From Selaginella moellendorffii (taxonomy: Eukaryota; Streptophyta; Lycopodiopsida; Selaginellales; Selaginellaceae): 64,000 bases of DNA. A program made the position numbers and the translations under genes. The stretch's first letter is position 1, and every line of letters begins with the position of its first letter. Below the pieces are notes generated by a model. It had not been told where the DNA came from, did no database searches, and saw only the letters and a list, made by a program, of their open reading frames with translations. Below, piece by piece: positions 22,799 through 33,109 of the stretch. The DNA lies in assembly GCF_000143415.4 (NCBI RefSeq), contig NW_003314395.1, positions 124,001-188,000 on the forward strand, in the 5' to 3' direction.

Positions 22799-23719
22799 TC
22801 AACTCTCGGCTTTCGCAGCGTCTGGAAGCTCCTCCGGATCTGCAGACAGTAGAATCAGTTTTTCTTTTTTACGATCTTTCTGAGAGTACCAGCTGTTTTC
22901 TCCAGCGTCGTCGCTGTGTCGGTTTTTTTCGAGGCGTCCGGAAGAGTCTCTGGATCTAGCAAAACCATGAAATGAGGAAACTAGAGAGAAGACTACACTA
23001 GGAGAAAACAAACCTTCATCGTCGCTATCGGCTTCATTTCCACCCATGTCGAAGTTCTAAACACGGAAGCAAAAGAAACGTAAGATTCAAGACGAGCGAA
23101 TGCGAGAAACAAGCATACCGAGAGATCACCAAGCCCGCCTAGTTCGAAATCTTCCGCTATCCGAGAAGAAGTTAGATCAAGACTGGAAAGGACAGAAGAG
23201 AAAAGGGAAAAAAGATCACTCACCACCACCACCACCACCTCCAACCTCGTTCTCCTCATCTTCATCAACCCATTTGTTCCAGTCCACTTTCAAGTAAGGA
23301 GGAGCTCTTCCCTCACTTTTGATTAGCCTCGGCCACCACATCTTCTCTGCTTTTTCAATGACAACGAAAATCTGCCGCGCGCCAGTGCTAATCTTACTCG
23401 CCTGCAAGTGAAGAACACCCTATTGTTAATAACACAAGGAAGAGGAAGAAAATGAGGGAAAGGAGAGCTCACCTCCACGTTAATTTCCTTGAACAGCTCC
23501 AGCTCCACTTCGTATTTCTCATCGCTAGCTCCAGCCGTCGCGGAGAACTTGAGCTTCCCTTGCGGCTCAATCTTCACAACCGGAGACTTGGCATCGGGCA
23601 GTTCAATGGTGAGAAACACGCGCTCTGAATGCTGCGCCCACACAATCTCTGGATGCCTGCTCACAAAACCATCAGATTTTCTCTCCAGGCGCCACAGATT
23701 CACAAAGAACAGACCTCAT
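22799..23719 (-). CDS. Hsp90 co-chaperone p23 (CS domain)
   Basis: Exons read 23715-23719 (ATGAG), 23473-23656, 23224-23401, 23119-23156, 23014-23056 and a terminal exon. The protein starts MRHPEIVWAQ and has the CS beta-sandwich of p23, including IFVVIEKAE and VDWNKWVDEDEE, then a Gly-rich stretch and an acidic tail. p23 stabilises ATP-bound Hsp90 with client proteins in the cytosol and nucleus. Two terminal exons are possible: 22855-22955 (34 codons, total 182 residues) and 22799-22839 (14 codons, total 162 residues). Both join in frame to exon 5, both begin with a related sequence (ATCCAGAGACTCTTCC and ATCCGGAGGAGCTTCC), and both end in a stop. The first exon contributes only five coding bases. 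Confidence 0.85.
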
Positions 23720-23859
23720 GGCGCTTCTCCGACGCACGAACAAACGACGACCTAACTGAGAACCCTAGATACCTAGTAAAGAAGAAATCGTGAGCCGTTG
23801 GATCGGCACGAAGCTAGATAATCCAACAGTGTCAGATGCGGTACCGGGTTTATTGGCGG

Positions 23860-24576
23860 TTAAAGCTTTCTTATTACATCATCTTCTTCGTGGCACCAAG
23901 AGTTATAGTCTTGGACGATTCCTTTGGATAGATCTCGCTCCAGGCTTGCCAGGATTGTCTCCATTGCCACATCGCCGGCGAGCTTCACTGCTTGATGCGG
24001 GAGGATCGACGGCAAGTCAATCGCCAGAGCCAGTGTTAGAAATCCCTCAAAAGAATGTGGCTCTTCTCCTTCATCTGTCCTGGGAAGTAAAGCTCCATAC
24101 CTTTGGCGCTGTTTTACTACGCGGAGCTCTCCTTGAAGCGAGAAGTTTATGTCGAGATCGGGGCCTCCATGGAGCTTGACGTACAACTGTTGCGACTGGA
24201 TCTTAAGAAGTTGCAAGGCTTCGTCAAAATCCACCCTGCGCGTGTCAATCAAGAGTCGAGAACCATGATTAGATCCCTGTGGAAAACAAAAACAAAGAAG
24301 AGCTTACTTGAAATCACAGACGGGTGTAGCTGACATAGAAAAAACTGAAACAGTTATCAACCGAGCTCGCCAGAGTGATCCTTCAATGTGCTGCGCACGA
24401 GCAGGCTCCTGGAATGTGATCCTTATAACACGATCCACCTGTTTGAGGTACTCTTGCGGGGATTTTTCCCTCTTCTCGCACGGGAGAAACAATTTTTTGC
24501 TTCGTTGAAATCTCGCAAGATGGCTCTTCACGGGAAAGTGAGCCGCCGGGTTCCAGCCTTGGATACGAAGCGCCAT
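23860..24576 (-). CDS. DUF1997 family protein, probably chloroplast
   Basis: Two exons, 24308-24576 and 23860-24235, join to 214 residues from ATG at 24576. The core reads PQEYLKQVDRVIRITF, GSLWRARLITVSVF, SATPVCDFK and then LDINFSLQGELR, the conserved order of the plant and cyanobacterial DUF1997 family. Its biochemical role is unknown. Extra exons upstream are possible: ATG at 24781 followed by an exon ending at 24703 is open only if the intron-like stretch 24601-24653 is retained. When that 53-bp stretch is spliced a TGA follows, so I prefer the internal start. The upstream REV7 stop lies only 49 bp before 24781, so this gene's leader runs close to or into the REV7 3' end. Confidence 0.7.
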
Positions 24577-24829
24577 TGCTTCAGCTTGTTCTTCGACTTC
24601 CTGGAAACAATTAAAAACATGCCAATCCAAAGTGCTCTTGCTGATCTGTTTACCTTGCGTGTTGACAAGAAAGTCAAGGCACCATCCTAAGCAGCTGTTG
24701 TTTCTAAACACGCAGGATTTCCACAAACAACGTGCCAATTAAAACAGGAACACGAGACAAGGAGACTTCATACCTGTTCATGACTACAACGTGTCGCGAG
24801 TTAAAGGAGCTTGTGTAGAAGTATTCCGC

Positions 24830-25743
24830 TCACACTTTCGGTTGTTCTACATAGAGTTGTACGTTGAGAAACTGACTTTTCATCGATTTGATGGGCGTGA
24901 TGAGGGGTGGATGCGCCCAAGCCCCAATTTCCGTGGGAATCCAGGCAAGATCACCGCTGCTTTCAGTAGTTTGCATCTGCTTTGAATACGCAACTAGCTC
25001 CCAAGAGCAATCTGTAGAGATAGTTGTAAGTGAGACAGAACAAAAGAACAAGCAAAAGAAACAAAAAAAAAAAACGCAGGGAGTAGGACCTGGAGGTAGA
25101 GGTAGCAACAAATGACGAGAAGCGCCAATCTTCATAAAAAACGCTCGCAGATCCGGCTCCAAGTCATTTAACCGAAACTCCCCCTCGAAAGAAAGATCCA
25201 CTTGCAGTTTAAAGATGAACTTTTCCACTGCTACGTTCTCCTTATTATGCACCACGAGAGCTATTTTGTCGACGACACCCTGTTCAAGGCATGAGTGAAG
25301 AAAGGAAAACAATGCGATATACTGAGATACCTGTGTGATCCAAGTGTGCAAACTATACACAACGTCATGGATGTATTGCTGAAGCCCGGGATGGCGAGCC
25401 CAGTGAATGAGACAATTCATGTAGCGCCGCCGCTCGAAAACTTCTGTAATGAGCACGCCATGAGATCTTTGGAATCACAACTAGTAAAGCACGCAGGAAG
25501 TGATTCTAATGCGGAAGATTCAAACGCGCGAAGAAACGAAAATGCAGATGAATAGAGCCGCCACAAAGATCCAAACCATTGCGAATCTCAAATGCTTCTC
25601 ACCTGGAGAGTATAATCCACGAATCGAGAGCAGTAGATGGACGGCGGCTTCCAGAAACTCGCACAGCAGCGTCGCAGCTGGATCTAGACACTCCAAGATC
25701 AATCAATCTCGCTGGAAAGCGGTGGAAACATACCTGTCGCCAT
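24830..25743 (-). CDS. REV7: REV7/MAD2L2 HORMA protein (DNA polymerase zeta accessory subunit)
   Basis: Five exons, 25734-25743, 25603-25677, 25331-25443, 25090-25279 and 24830-25011, give 189 residues. The HORMA domain covers the whole protein: LLCEFLEAAVHLLL, VFERRRYMN, RHPGLQQYIHDVV, EKFIFKLQVDL, then PTEIGAWAHPPLITPIKS at the safety-belt end. In other eukaryotes REV7 bridges REV3 and REV1 for translesion synthesis. The first exon is only 10 coding bases. The reading ATGGCGACAG joined to CTGCGACG is supported because it restores the HORMA frame. The gene is one of several minus-strand genes packed within a few hundred bases. Confidence 0.9.
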
Positions 25744-26168
25744 TACCCCCGTAAGCCCCTCAAAAGCTGCCCTAAAGAAAGTGGAATATGCATTTGGCGA
25801 CCGGGGCAAGGCGAAAGCACCGATTGACGCATTTGATAGCAACAAACCGGTGAGCGTATCAAACCAGGCAGCTTAATTTTTCTCACTACTTGCTATGTAA
25901 CGGCCGAGCTAGTTCTTTTGTCGCGCCCTTCGTTCGTTCTTTTCTTTCCCAAAACCATAACTGTTCTTCCTATAACTTTTTTTCTCGCTTTATTTTTTCG
26001 TTTTTTCATGAAGTTTTTCATGGTCTGGGATTGAATGCTCGATCCAAATGCCTCTCTATCTCTAGTGTGGGTGTTTTCGATTGAACATCCACTAAGAATG
26101 GTTCTAAGGCTGTGTTTTCTCGTTTTTGCTTGGTTCTTTCTCTGATCTAGCACCTCTCTAGCACCTCT
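25744..26168. promoter_or_regulatory. Spacer between REV7 and the GRAS gene
   Basis: It contains the REV7 5' flank and the GRAS 3' flank. TAGCACCTCTC occurs three times in a row just downstream of the GRAS stop (about 26146-26176). No gene seen. Confidence 0.4.
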
Positions 26169-28096
26169 CTAGCACCTCCATGCCGACGCTCCAATGATCG
26201 CTCGGTCTTGCCACCCGAGTAACAAGCAGCCCTTGTCCTCCACAAGCGTGTATCCATCCGTCTGGTAGAGCCTGAGCAGAAGCTTGGACTGATGAACAGC
26301 ACTGGGACTGAGTGCTACGTTGTAGAAGCCAATGCTCTCCATGATCTTACACCACTTGTCCACCTTCTCGTGCCTCACGATCCTCTGGCTCCCCTCGCAA
26401 GCCACAATGTTCATGATCTCGGACGAGAACACCACTTGCTCCACCTTGGCTCTCTCGGGGCTCACCTGCGGCAGCGTCGCCTCGAGCGAGTCGAAGATCG
26501 CCGAGTAGTAATGCATCGCCTCGAGAAACCTCTTGAGGAACGAGTTCGTGTTGTGGCTCGCCTCCTGCTCGACCAGCGTCACGATCCTCGGCGCTTGCTC
26601 GCGTATCATGCTGAGGATTCGCACCACCGGATTCACGACTAGATGGTCGTCGGTGAAAAGCCTGTGGAATCGATCGATGCAGTTCACTGCCAGTGCCTCG
26701 CCGTGTCTCCGGTGTAACATATGAGACTGCAAGTCCTCGAGCCTCTCCCCGACGGCGTGATACTCGAACGGGACGCGTAGAGTCGCGGCTAAGTCGGCTA
26801 GTCGCTTCCCAGTTTCTTGGACGGCCTCGAGCGGCATTCCCACGCCCGTGATTCTCAAGTGTGGAGCTCCTCCTTGCCTGGCTGCGAGTGCTTGCATGAA
26901 GGCTGGCCACTGATAACCCTGCAAGATCTCCAGGTCGATGATATGGACGCTTTGCTCGCCCTCGAAAGCTTCGAAGATCGCCTGGTTTGAGGTGAAGTGC
27001 GCGAACTTGATGTAGGGGCAGACTTGGTAGAGGATGTGGTAAGCTCCCAGGATTTCTTCCAGGGATGCTGGATCGTAGGCTCGCAGGGCAGTGTAGGATC
27101 GATAGCCGGTTCCGTTGAGACGAGCGTAAAGAGCGTCCGTGAAGTGAGTTGCGACTCGGTGGATGGAATCGCCGGTTGGAGAGGCGAGCTGCTTGAGTTG
27201 GTGGAGGAGGTTTCCAGCGTAGATGTAGTCTTCTTGGTCGATTTTCTCGCCGCAGCCGAGCAGCATGTGGATCAGCTGAAGCCCACCGACGTGAACAGTC
27301 TGTAGAGAGGATTTAGCAAGCCAAAATCTGGTTTTTGCATTCTTCCGAGAGGATTGGAGGAGGTGTTTACCTGAGCTCGCAGCAGTGTCGAAGGATCCTG
27401 GTCCAACAGTCCCTGCAGTGGGCTTGTGAGTGAAGATGGAGATGGAGGAGCTGGAAGTGGAGCAGCCATTTTCTTGCTGGAAGTTCCTCCCGGAGAGTGG
27501 TGGTGATTTAGAGGCGACGTCGAGTGGTTTAGAGAAGTTGGCAGGGATCGAGGAGCTACGGCGATGCTCGTAGTATTTGAAGAACAAAACGACTTGGTCT
27601 TCGATAGGTTCTTGGTGGTCGCGAGAGAAGAAGGAGAAGAAGAAGAGGTATGTTGGAAACTCTCCAAGTGAGGAGCACTGGGAACTTTATGGAGCAGCCC
27701 CGAGTCGCTGCTAAACATGGGCTCGCGGAACAAAGGCTCGAATTCCGCGCTGTAATTACCAAAGTGTTCTTGCGATGGCGAGGAACTGGACGATCCAGCA
27801 GCAGAGATGCGATCATACTTCGGTGGCAATGGTGGTGGTGTGGCTGTTCTTCCGACGATCGATGCTAGATCATCTCCGGACGATGGTGGCGGCTTGATCA
27901 CCTCCTCGTCAAAGCCAAGCTGCTCGAAACTTCTCTCTGGGAGAATCTGGTGGAGGCTCTCGGGCTCGAGAAGATCGTCCATGAGATCCATCCATGACGA
28001 ATCCGGGGACTGGAGGAGACAAGCATCATCCAGCTCGAAGATCTCGGCTTTTGGATCGATGAGCGCCTTTGTTCCACACAGAGAATCTTGCATCAT
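26169..28096 (-). CDS. GRAS transcription factor, RAM1 type
   Basis: Two exons, 27371-28096 and 26169-27299, encode 618 residues. The first 240 residues are disordered and Ser/Pro-rich. The GRAS domain follows: [17 protein letters not shown] (LHR I), [20 protein letters not shown], the VHIID core as [26 protein letters not shown], an LHR II, a PFYRE-like part with [15 protein letters not shown], and a C-terminal SAW block ending [12 protein letters not shown] and SAWRC. The last block and the [13 protein letters not shown] stretch are typical of RAM1, the GRAS factor that controls arbuscule formation in flowering plants. Subfamily placement rests on similarity judged by eye. The gene is divergent from eIF2B beta, with 274 bp between start codons. 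Confidence 0.8.
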
Positions 28097-28370
28097 GTTT
28101 GCTTCTCTCCTCTCTTTTTTTCCCCTCTTTTTTTACTTCTATCGACTATAGCATCTCCTTTTGAGCATAGATCTTTCTATCTCCATCTATCTATTCATCT
28201 ACGAGTCTATGACACTAGAGAAAGCATGGCACACGATTAATGGAGGGCGACGTAGATATCGACATGCAAACCAAACTTACGTTGTCGCGCAGCATTTTGG
28301 CGGGACATTTGAGTTGTAATATACGTTTTTTGTCTCTAGGGCTAGGGTTTTTGGAGCGCCACGAAGGGCG
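28097..28370. promoter_or_regulatory. Bidirectional promoter region between GRAS and eIF2B beta
   Basis: Only 274 bp separate the two divergent start codons. Pyrimidine tracts (CTCTCTTTTTTTCCCC) lie near the GRAS side and the motif TCTCTAGGGCTAGGGTTTTTGG lies just before the eIF2B beta start. The latter resembles the telo-box (AAACCCTA) found upstream of plant translation genes. Confidence 0.55.
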
Positions 28371-30108
28371 ATGGTCGCGGCAGCAATGCCGGATCTTCAA
28401 GCTGCGGTCGACGATTTCGTCATCAAGCTCAAACGCAGGTGTGAGAATCCTCCTTTCTTTCGTTTGATTCGATCTTCTAGATCGGTATTTCCTGGTGGAA
28501 TCCTGATGGCTTGTGGATTTTAATGGCTGGCGCAAATGCTTCTCGCTCACCTGATTTTTCTCTTCGATGATCAGACAAGTGGAGGGGTCTCTGGCCACCG
28601 CAAAATCGACTGTGCTTCTACTTAGGCAAGTGGTTTCGCACCAAAGAATTCCCTCGTCCGGCCCAGCTTCGAGCCTGATTGATGCTGTCAAGTCTGTGGG
28701 ATCGCGCTTGATAGCAGCCAACTCCATGGGTCAGTGTGTTGTTTTCTCCCTCTTCTCTTTTCCTCAGATTTTTTTTTTTTTTTCTTGCAGAGCTTGCTGT
28801 CGGTAACATGGTTCGTCGAGTTCTACACATAATTCGCGAAGAAGAAGCCACGATTGTTGCGGCTCAAGTTGGAGTTACTCCCGTGTCCGACAGTGATGAC
28901 GATGCGGACGTCGATGGTGTTCCTGGACTTTCGGCTGTTGCTCTGGCAGCTGCAAATAGAACTGCTCTGAGAGCTCCTTCGCTTCACAATCTGCTGGAAT
29001 CACTTCCAACTTCTGCCGGAGCTAACGTGGAACCTGTGCCCGAGTCCGATACCAAAAGCAGATGTAAGTGTTTTTATTTCACTTGCAATCGCTGCTGATA
29101 TTTGTAGTTTTTGTGCAGCGAGTGACAAGAACTCTAAGAGCTGGAAGCTGAAGCACGGTGTAATCGACGCCATTGGTCTCCTTCTTGGCGAAATCGAGAA
29201 CTATCATTCGGAGATTTCAGAGCAAGCGCTGGAGCATATACACCAAAAGCAAGTCCTTACTTTCTCTGGCCTTGACGTGTAAATGTTCTCTGCTCGTCCG
29301 TTACAGCGAGGTGATCCTCACGCTTGGACGATCAAGGTCACTGCTTCACTTTTTTCGAGAGGCGAAGAAGAAAAGATCGTTTCAGGTTTTTGTAGCTGAA
29401 GGAGCTCCAAGGTAACTTAATCTACATTCTACATTTACTGATTCCAGAGGCAGGTACCAAGGACATAAATTCGCCAAAGAGCTTGCTGCAATGGAGCTAC
29501 AAACAACAGTTATCACAGACTCTGCTGTGTTTGCATTGATCTCTCGCGTCAATATGGTAAACGTTGGAGCGTATCCTGTAGATACTGGAAGCTGAGAATT
29601 TTCTCTGGAAGGTTATTGTAGGCGCTCATGCTGTTATGGCCAATGGTGGGATAGTCGCCCCGGTTGGCATGCATATGGTGGCTCTCGCAGCTCGTCGTCA
29701 CGCGGTTCCTTTCGTGGTTCTCACAGGTCTCCACAAGGTGAGCGAGAAACTCACTACATGTATATCCTAACGGTCTGCCTACGCGATCCAGCTCTGTCCA
29801 TTGTACCCACACAATCCATCGGTTGTACTGAACGAGCTAAAGTCGCCTTCGCAAGTTTTGGATTTCGGAGAGATGTCCGACTGCCTGGATGGCACCGACG
29901 GCTCTCCAGTTCATGTGGTGAATCCCATGTTCGACTACGTGCCGCCAGAACTCATCAGCCTGTTCATCACCGACTCGTAAGTTTCCATGAGTTGTTTGAT
30001 CTGTGAACTGATTTGAGTCACACATTACTTTTTTTGTGCAGTGGTGGCCACAATCCATCCTATGTGTATAGGCTCGTAGCGGAGATTTACAGCCCTGAGG
30101 ATCACTAA
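28371..30108 (+). CDS. Translation initiation factor eIF2B subunit beta
   Basis: Nine exons, 28371-28438, 28575-28729, 28791-29063, 29119-29248, 29307-29411, 29454-29556, 29612-29737, 29792-29976 and 30042-30108, give 403 residues. The C-terminal two thirds match the family closely: EVILTLGRSRSLLHFF, VFVAEGAPRYQGH, TTVITDSAVFALISRVNM, VIVGAHAVMANGG, LCPLYPHNPSVVLNELKSP and SGGHNPSYVYRL. eIF2B is the guanine exchange factor of eIF2, and beta belongs to the regulatory subcomplex that senses eIF2 phosphorylation. The fourth intron begins with GC (CCAAAA|GCAAGT). That join is needed to give the codon for Asn before EVILTLG. Its start lies 274 bp from the divergent GRAS start. Confidence 0.92.
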
Positions 30109-30164
30109 GTAGGAGAAGCGCGAGAAGACGAAGTTTGTGAAGGTTTGGATCATTTCCTCTATAG

Positions 30165-32336
30165 ATGTTTTATCTTATGAGAGCTGTGCTATTTGACACA
30201 GCTATTTTTCTCAAGAGGCACTCCCGAATACTATACAGAGCTCTAGCTTTTTTTTGGATTATAAGGTGGATCTCATGCATCTTCATGGAAAGAAGCCAAT
30301 GCGTGGAGCTCATCGAGAGTTGCAAGAGCTTCACCGCAGCGCAGGAGCTCCACAAAAAACTGCGCAACTCGATTCGCTCCACCGATTATTTTCTGTGCAA
30401 CAAGCTCATCCAGATGCACACGCGCTGCGGCACAGTGAGGCAGGCCCGCGAGATCTTCGACAGCCTCTCAACCAAGCGGGCCTTCTCCTGGAATCTCATG
30501 CTCTCCGCCTACGCCCGAAATGGCCGCCTGGAGGAAGCGCAAGACCTCTTCGACGCGATGCCGGAACCGGAGCTAGCGACCTGGAACACCATGCTCTCGG
30601 GGTATGCCCAAAGTGGGCATTTCCGCAGAGCCCAAGAGATCTTCGACTCCATGCCGTGCAAAGACATCGTTTCCTGGAACGCCATCCTCGCTGCCTACAC
30701 CCAGAACGGGAATCTCGACGAAACCGAGGCTCTTTTCGATCGCATTCCTTCACCCAATCTCGTGTCTTGCAACTCCATCCTGGCAGCATATGCCCATAGC
30801 GGGCATCCCTCTAAAGCTAAGAAAGTTTTCGAGGCAATGCCACTTCAGGACTTGATCTCCTGGAATGCTTTGTTAACTGGATTTGCGCAAGGTGGCGAAA
30901 CGGGTGAGGCTGAGAAAGTCTTCCTAGCGATGCCGCAAAGAGACATAATCTCTTGGAATGCAATGATTACAGCGCATGCCCAAACTGGGCATATTGAGCG
31001 TGCGAGAGATGCCTTTGATCGAATGCCAGAACACGATCTAATCTCGTGCACGGCTCTATTGGGCGGGTTTTCTCAGAGCGGCGACCTGGAAGCCACAAAG
31101 AGACTGTTTGATTTGATGCCACAGCGTGATTCCGTTGCCTGGACTGCAATGCTCGCAGCATATGCCCATAACCGGCATCTTGCAAGAGCAAAGGAAATGT
31201 TTGATGAGATGCCAGTCAGGGACCGAGTATCTTGGAACGCCATGGTCTCGGCATATGCCCAAAATGGGCACCTCAAAGATGCACAGAATATGCTTGACCA
31301 GATGCCGTGTGGCGATGCCGTGTCCTGGAGCACGATGCTCGGCGCATACGCCGCTTCTGGTGACGTGGCCAAGGCGGAGGGGATATTCAAGAAAATGCCA
31401 CAGCAGAGCCTTGTGGCGTGCAACGCGATGCTGTCGGCATATGCCCATTACGGGCATCTTGAAGATGCCAAGCGCGTGTTTGAGTATATGCCCAGGCAGG
31501 ACCTTGTATCGTGGAACGCAATGCTGTGCGCATATGCCGCAAACGGGCATCTTGAAGAGGCTAGAGGCATTTTTGTAAAAATGCCTCAACAAGATGTGGT
31601 GTCGTACACCGCCATGTTGGCTGTCTTTGTACAGCATGGGCATGTAGAAGAGGCCAAGTACATCTTCGATACGATGCCTCAAAGGGACCAAGTGTCGTGG
31701 AACGCAATGCTTGCGGCATATTCCCAGTCACGGCATTTGGAGTATGCACTTCAGTTATTCCACGGGATGCCACAGCGTGATTCCGTGTCTTGGAATACAA
31801 TGGTGTTCGCATACTCACAGGCCGGTCACCTGGAATGTGCGTGGAAACTTTTCAATGCAATGCCTGAACGAAATGTGATATCGTGGAGCTCAGTATTGGC
31901 TGCGTATGCCCAGAACGGGCATACCCGCGAGGCTTTTCAATTGTTTGATAGCATGAAAGTAGAAACCATACCGGATGAGATTTGCTTTATTCTTGTGCTG
32001 ATCGCAACAAGCAGAGCTGGGAAAGTTTATGACGCAAGGACTCGCTTCGTTTCCATGGTATATGATTTTAGAATAAGAGCTTTGAAGCAGCACTACTGCT
32101 GTCTTCTGGACGTGATTGCGAGAGCCGGATACCTTCACGAGGCCGAGGATCTTATCACAAGTATGCCTTTTGTTCCAAAGGTTTTGGAGTGGACATGCTT
32201 GCTTGCGGCCTGCAAGAGTTACAACGATCTTGAGAGAGGAGCCAGGATGACAAGCCGAGCTGTGGAGTCCGACCCCAGCAATGGATCTGTCTACGTGCTG
32301 CTTGCCAACACTTACTATGGAGGGGTCAATGCGTGA
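30165..32336 (+). CDS. PPR protein with 17 SS-type repeats, truncated E region
   Basis: One exon of 723 codons from ATG 30165. A later ATG at 30285 (MERSQCVELIESC) may be the real start, because lycophyte PPR proteins often begin near CVELIESC and the extra 40 residues look like translated leader. From about residue 70 there are 17 consecutive 31-residue repeats of the form SWNAMLxAYAxxGHLxxAxxxFDxMPxxD, the SS subtype. These are followed by an L2/S2-like pair and an E1-like start that stops at LLANTYYGG. PPR proteins bind organelle RNA one base per repeat. The missing E2/E+ and DYW parts mean it cannot edit by itself, so it could act as an RNA-binding partner or be a decayed editing factor. 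Neighbouring eIF2B beta is unrelated. Confidence 0.85.
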   Translation: MFYLMRAVLFDTAIFLKRHSRILYRALAFFWIIRWISCIFMERSQCVELIESCKSFTAAQELHKKLRNSIRSTDYFLCNKLIQMHTRCGTVRQAREIFDSLSTKRAFSWNLMLSAYARNGRLEEAQDLFDAMPEPELATWNTMLSGYAQSGHFRRAQEIFDSMPCKDIVSWNAILAAYTQNGNLDETEALFDRIPSPNLVSCNSILAAYAHSGHPSKAKKVFEAMPLQDLISWNALLTGFAQGGETGEAEKVFLAMPQRDIISWNAMITAHAQTGHIERARDAFDRMPEHDLISCTALLGGFSQSGDLEATKRLFDLMPQRDSVAWTAMLAAYAHNRHLARAKEMFDEMPVRDRVSWNAMVSAYAQNGHLKDAQNMLDQMPCGDAVSWSTMLGAYAASGDVAKAEGIFKKMPQQSLVACNAMLSAYAHYGHLEDAKRVFEYMPRQDLVSWNAMLCAYAANGHLEEARGIFVKMPQQDVVSYTAMLAVFVQHGHVEEAKYIFDTMPQRDQVSWNAMLAAYSQSRHLEYALQLFHGMPQRDSVSWNTMVFAYSQAGHLECAWKLFNAMPERNVISWSSVLAAYAQNGHTREAFQLFDSMKVETIPDEICFILVLIATSRAGKVYDARTRFVSMVYDFRIRALKQHYCCLLDVIARAGYLHEAEDLITSMPFVPKVLEWTCLLAACKSYNDLERGARMTSRAVESDPSNGSVYVLLANTYYGGVNA

Positions 32337-33109
32337 GCGACATGAGTGGAACTGTAATTGAGCATCTAAGATCGCTGGACTCTGGGTAGTCGGCTCGCAT
32401 CTTAGATCTCAACTGTGAGAGGATATCCATTTTTTTCTGACAACGAACTTCTTTTCTATTATAGAATGTTCGCAATGATCCATCCATTCTTTTCCTTGTT
32501 GCTGTTGTTCTGTAGACTTTTCTAAGAGGTTTATTGATGCGACTACAGACTTAGTATATAACATACCCTTTCTCTACTGTGCTTCTGTCAACATTTGATT
32601 TGTATGGGATTCAAATTTTGTTACAAGCACAGAAAGGTGAATACATTATATTTACATATTTACTGAAGATCAGTAAAAATCTATGGTATAATATTTGGAA
32701 TATATAATTTACTCATTCTTAAATAGCACACCTTTGATGTTATAAGATATATATACATATGTATAAACACAACTATTATATGGTGTATAGATATAGATAT
32801 ATAAGGATAACAAATACAATTAGGATTATCCTAGTGCACTAGGACATATTACATAGATATACATCTTTAATTAGTACAGAATTAAACTAAACTAAAAGTG
32901 ATTACATGTTTTATATTTTTATGTTTATTAATTTTTTATATAGCAATTAACAAGGAATAGTAAAGAAAAATAATTTCTTTATATAAAGTACTAACTTTTT
33001 TTAGCTTTTAAATATTTTATAAACTTCCTTATAATTATAATATTTTAAGACTAGAAACCTTAGTAGAAAGTTTCAATTAAAGAAGCTAAAATATATAGTT
33101 TCAATAGTT
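32337..33109. other. 3' flank of the PPR gene grading into AT-rich spacer
   Basis: Up to about 32540 the composition resembles the gene island. After that it turns abruptly AT-rich with short TATATA and ATATACATATG runs. No gene seen. Confidence 0.5.

Noticed and set aside
28215..28727. Minus-strand 170-codon frame over eIF2B beta exons 1-2
   Set aside because: It covers exon and intron alike and has no domain features, while the plus-strand gene is certain.
30496..31818. Several minus-strand frames of up to 211 codons across the PPR gene
   Set aside because: They repeat with the 93-bp PPR period and are antisense shadows.
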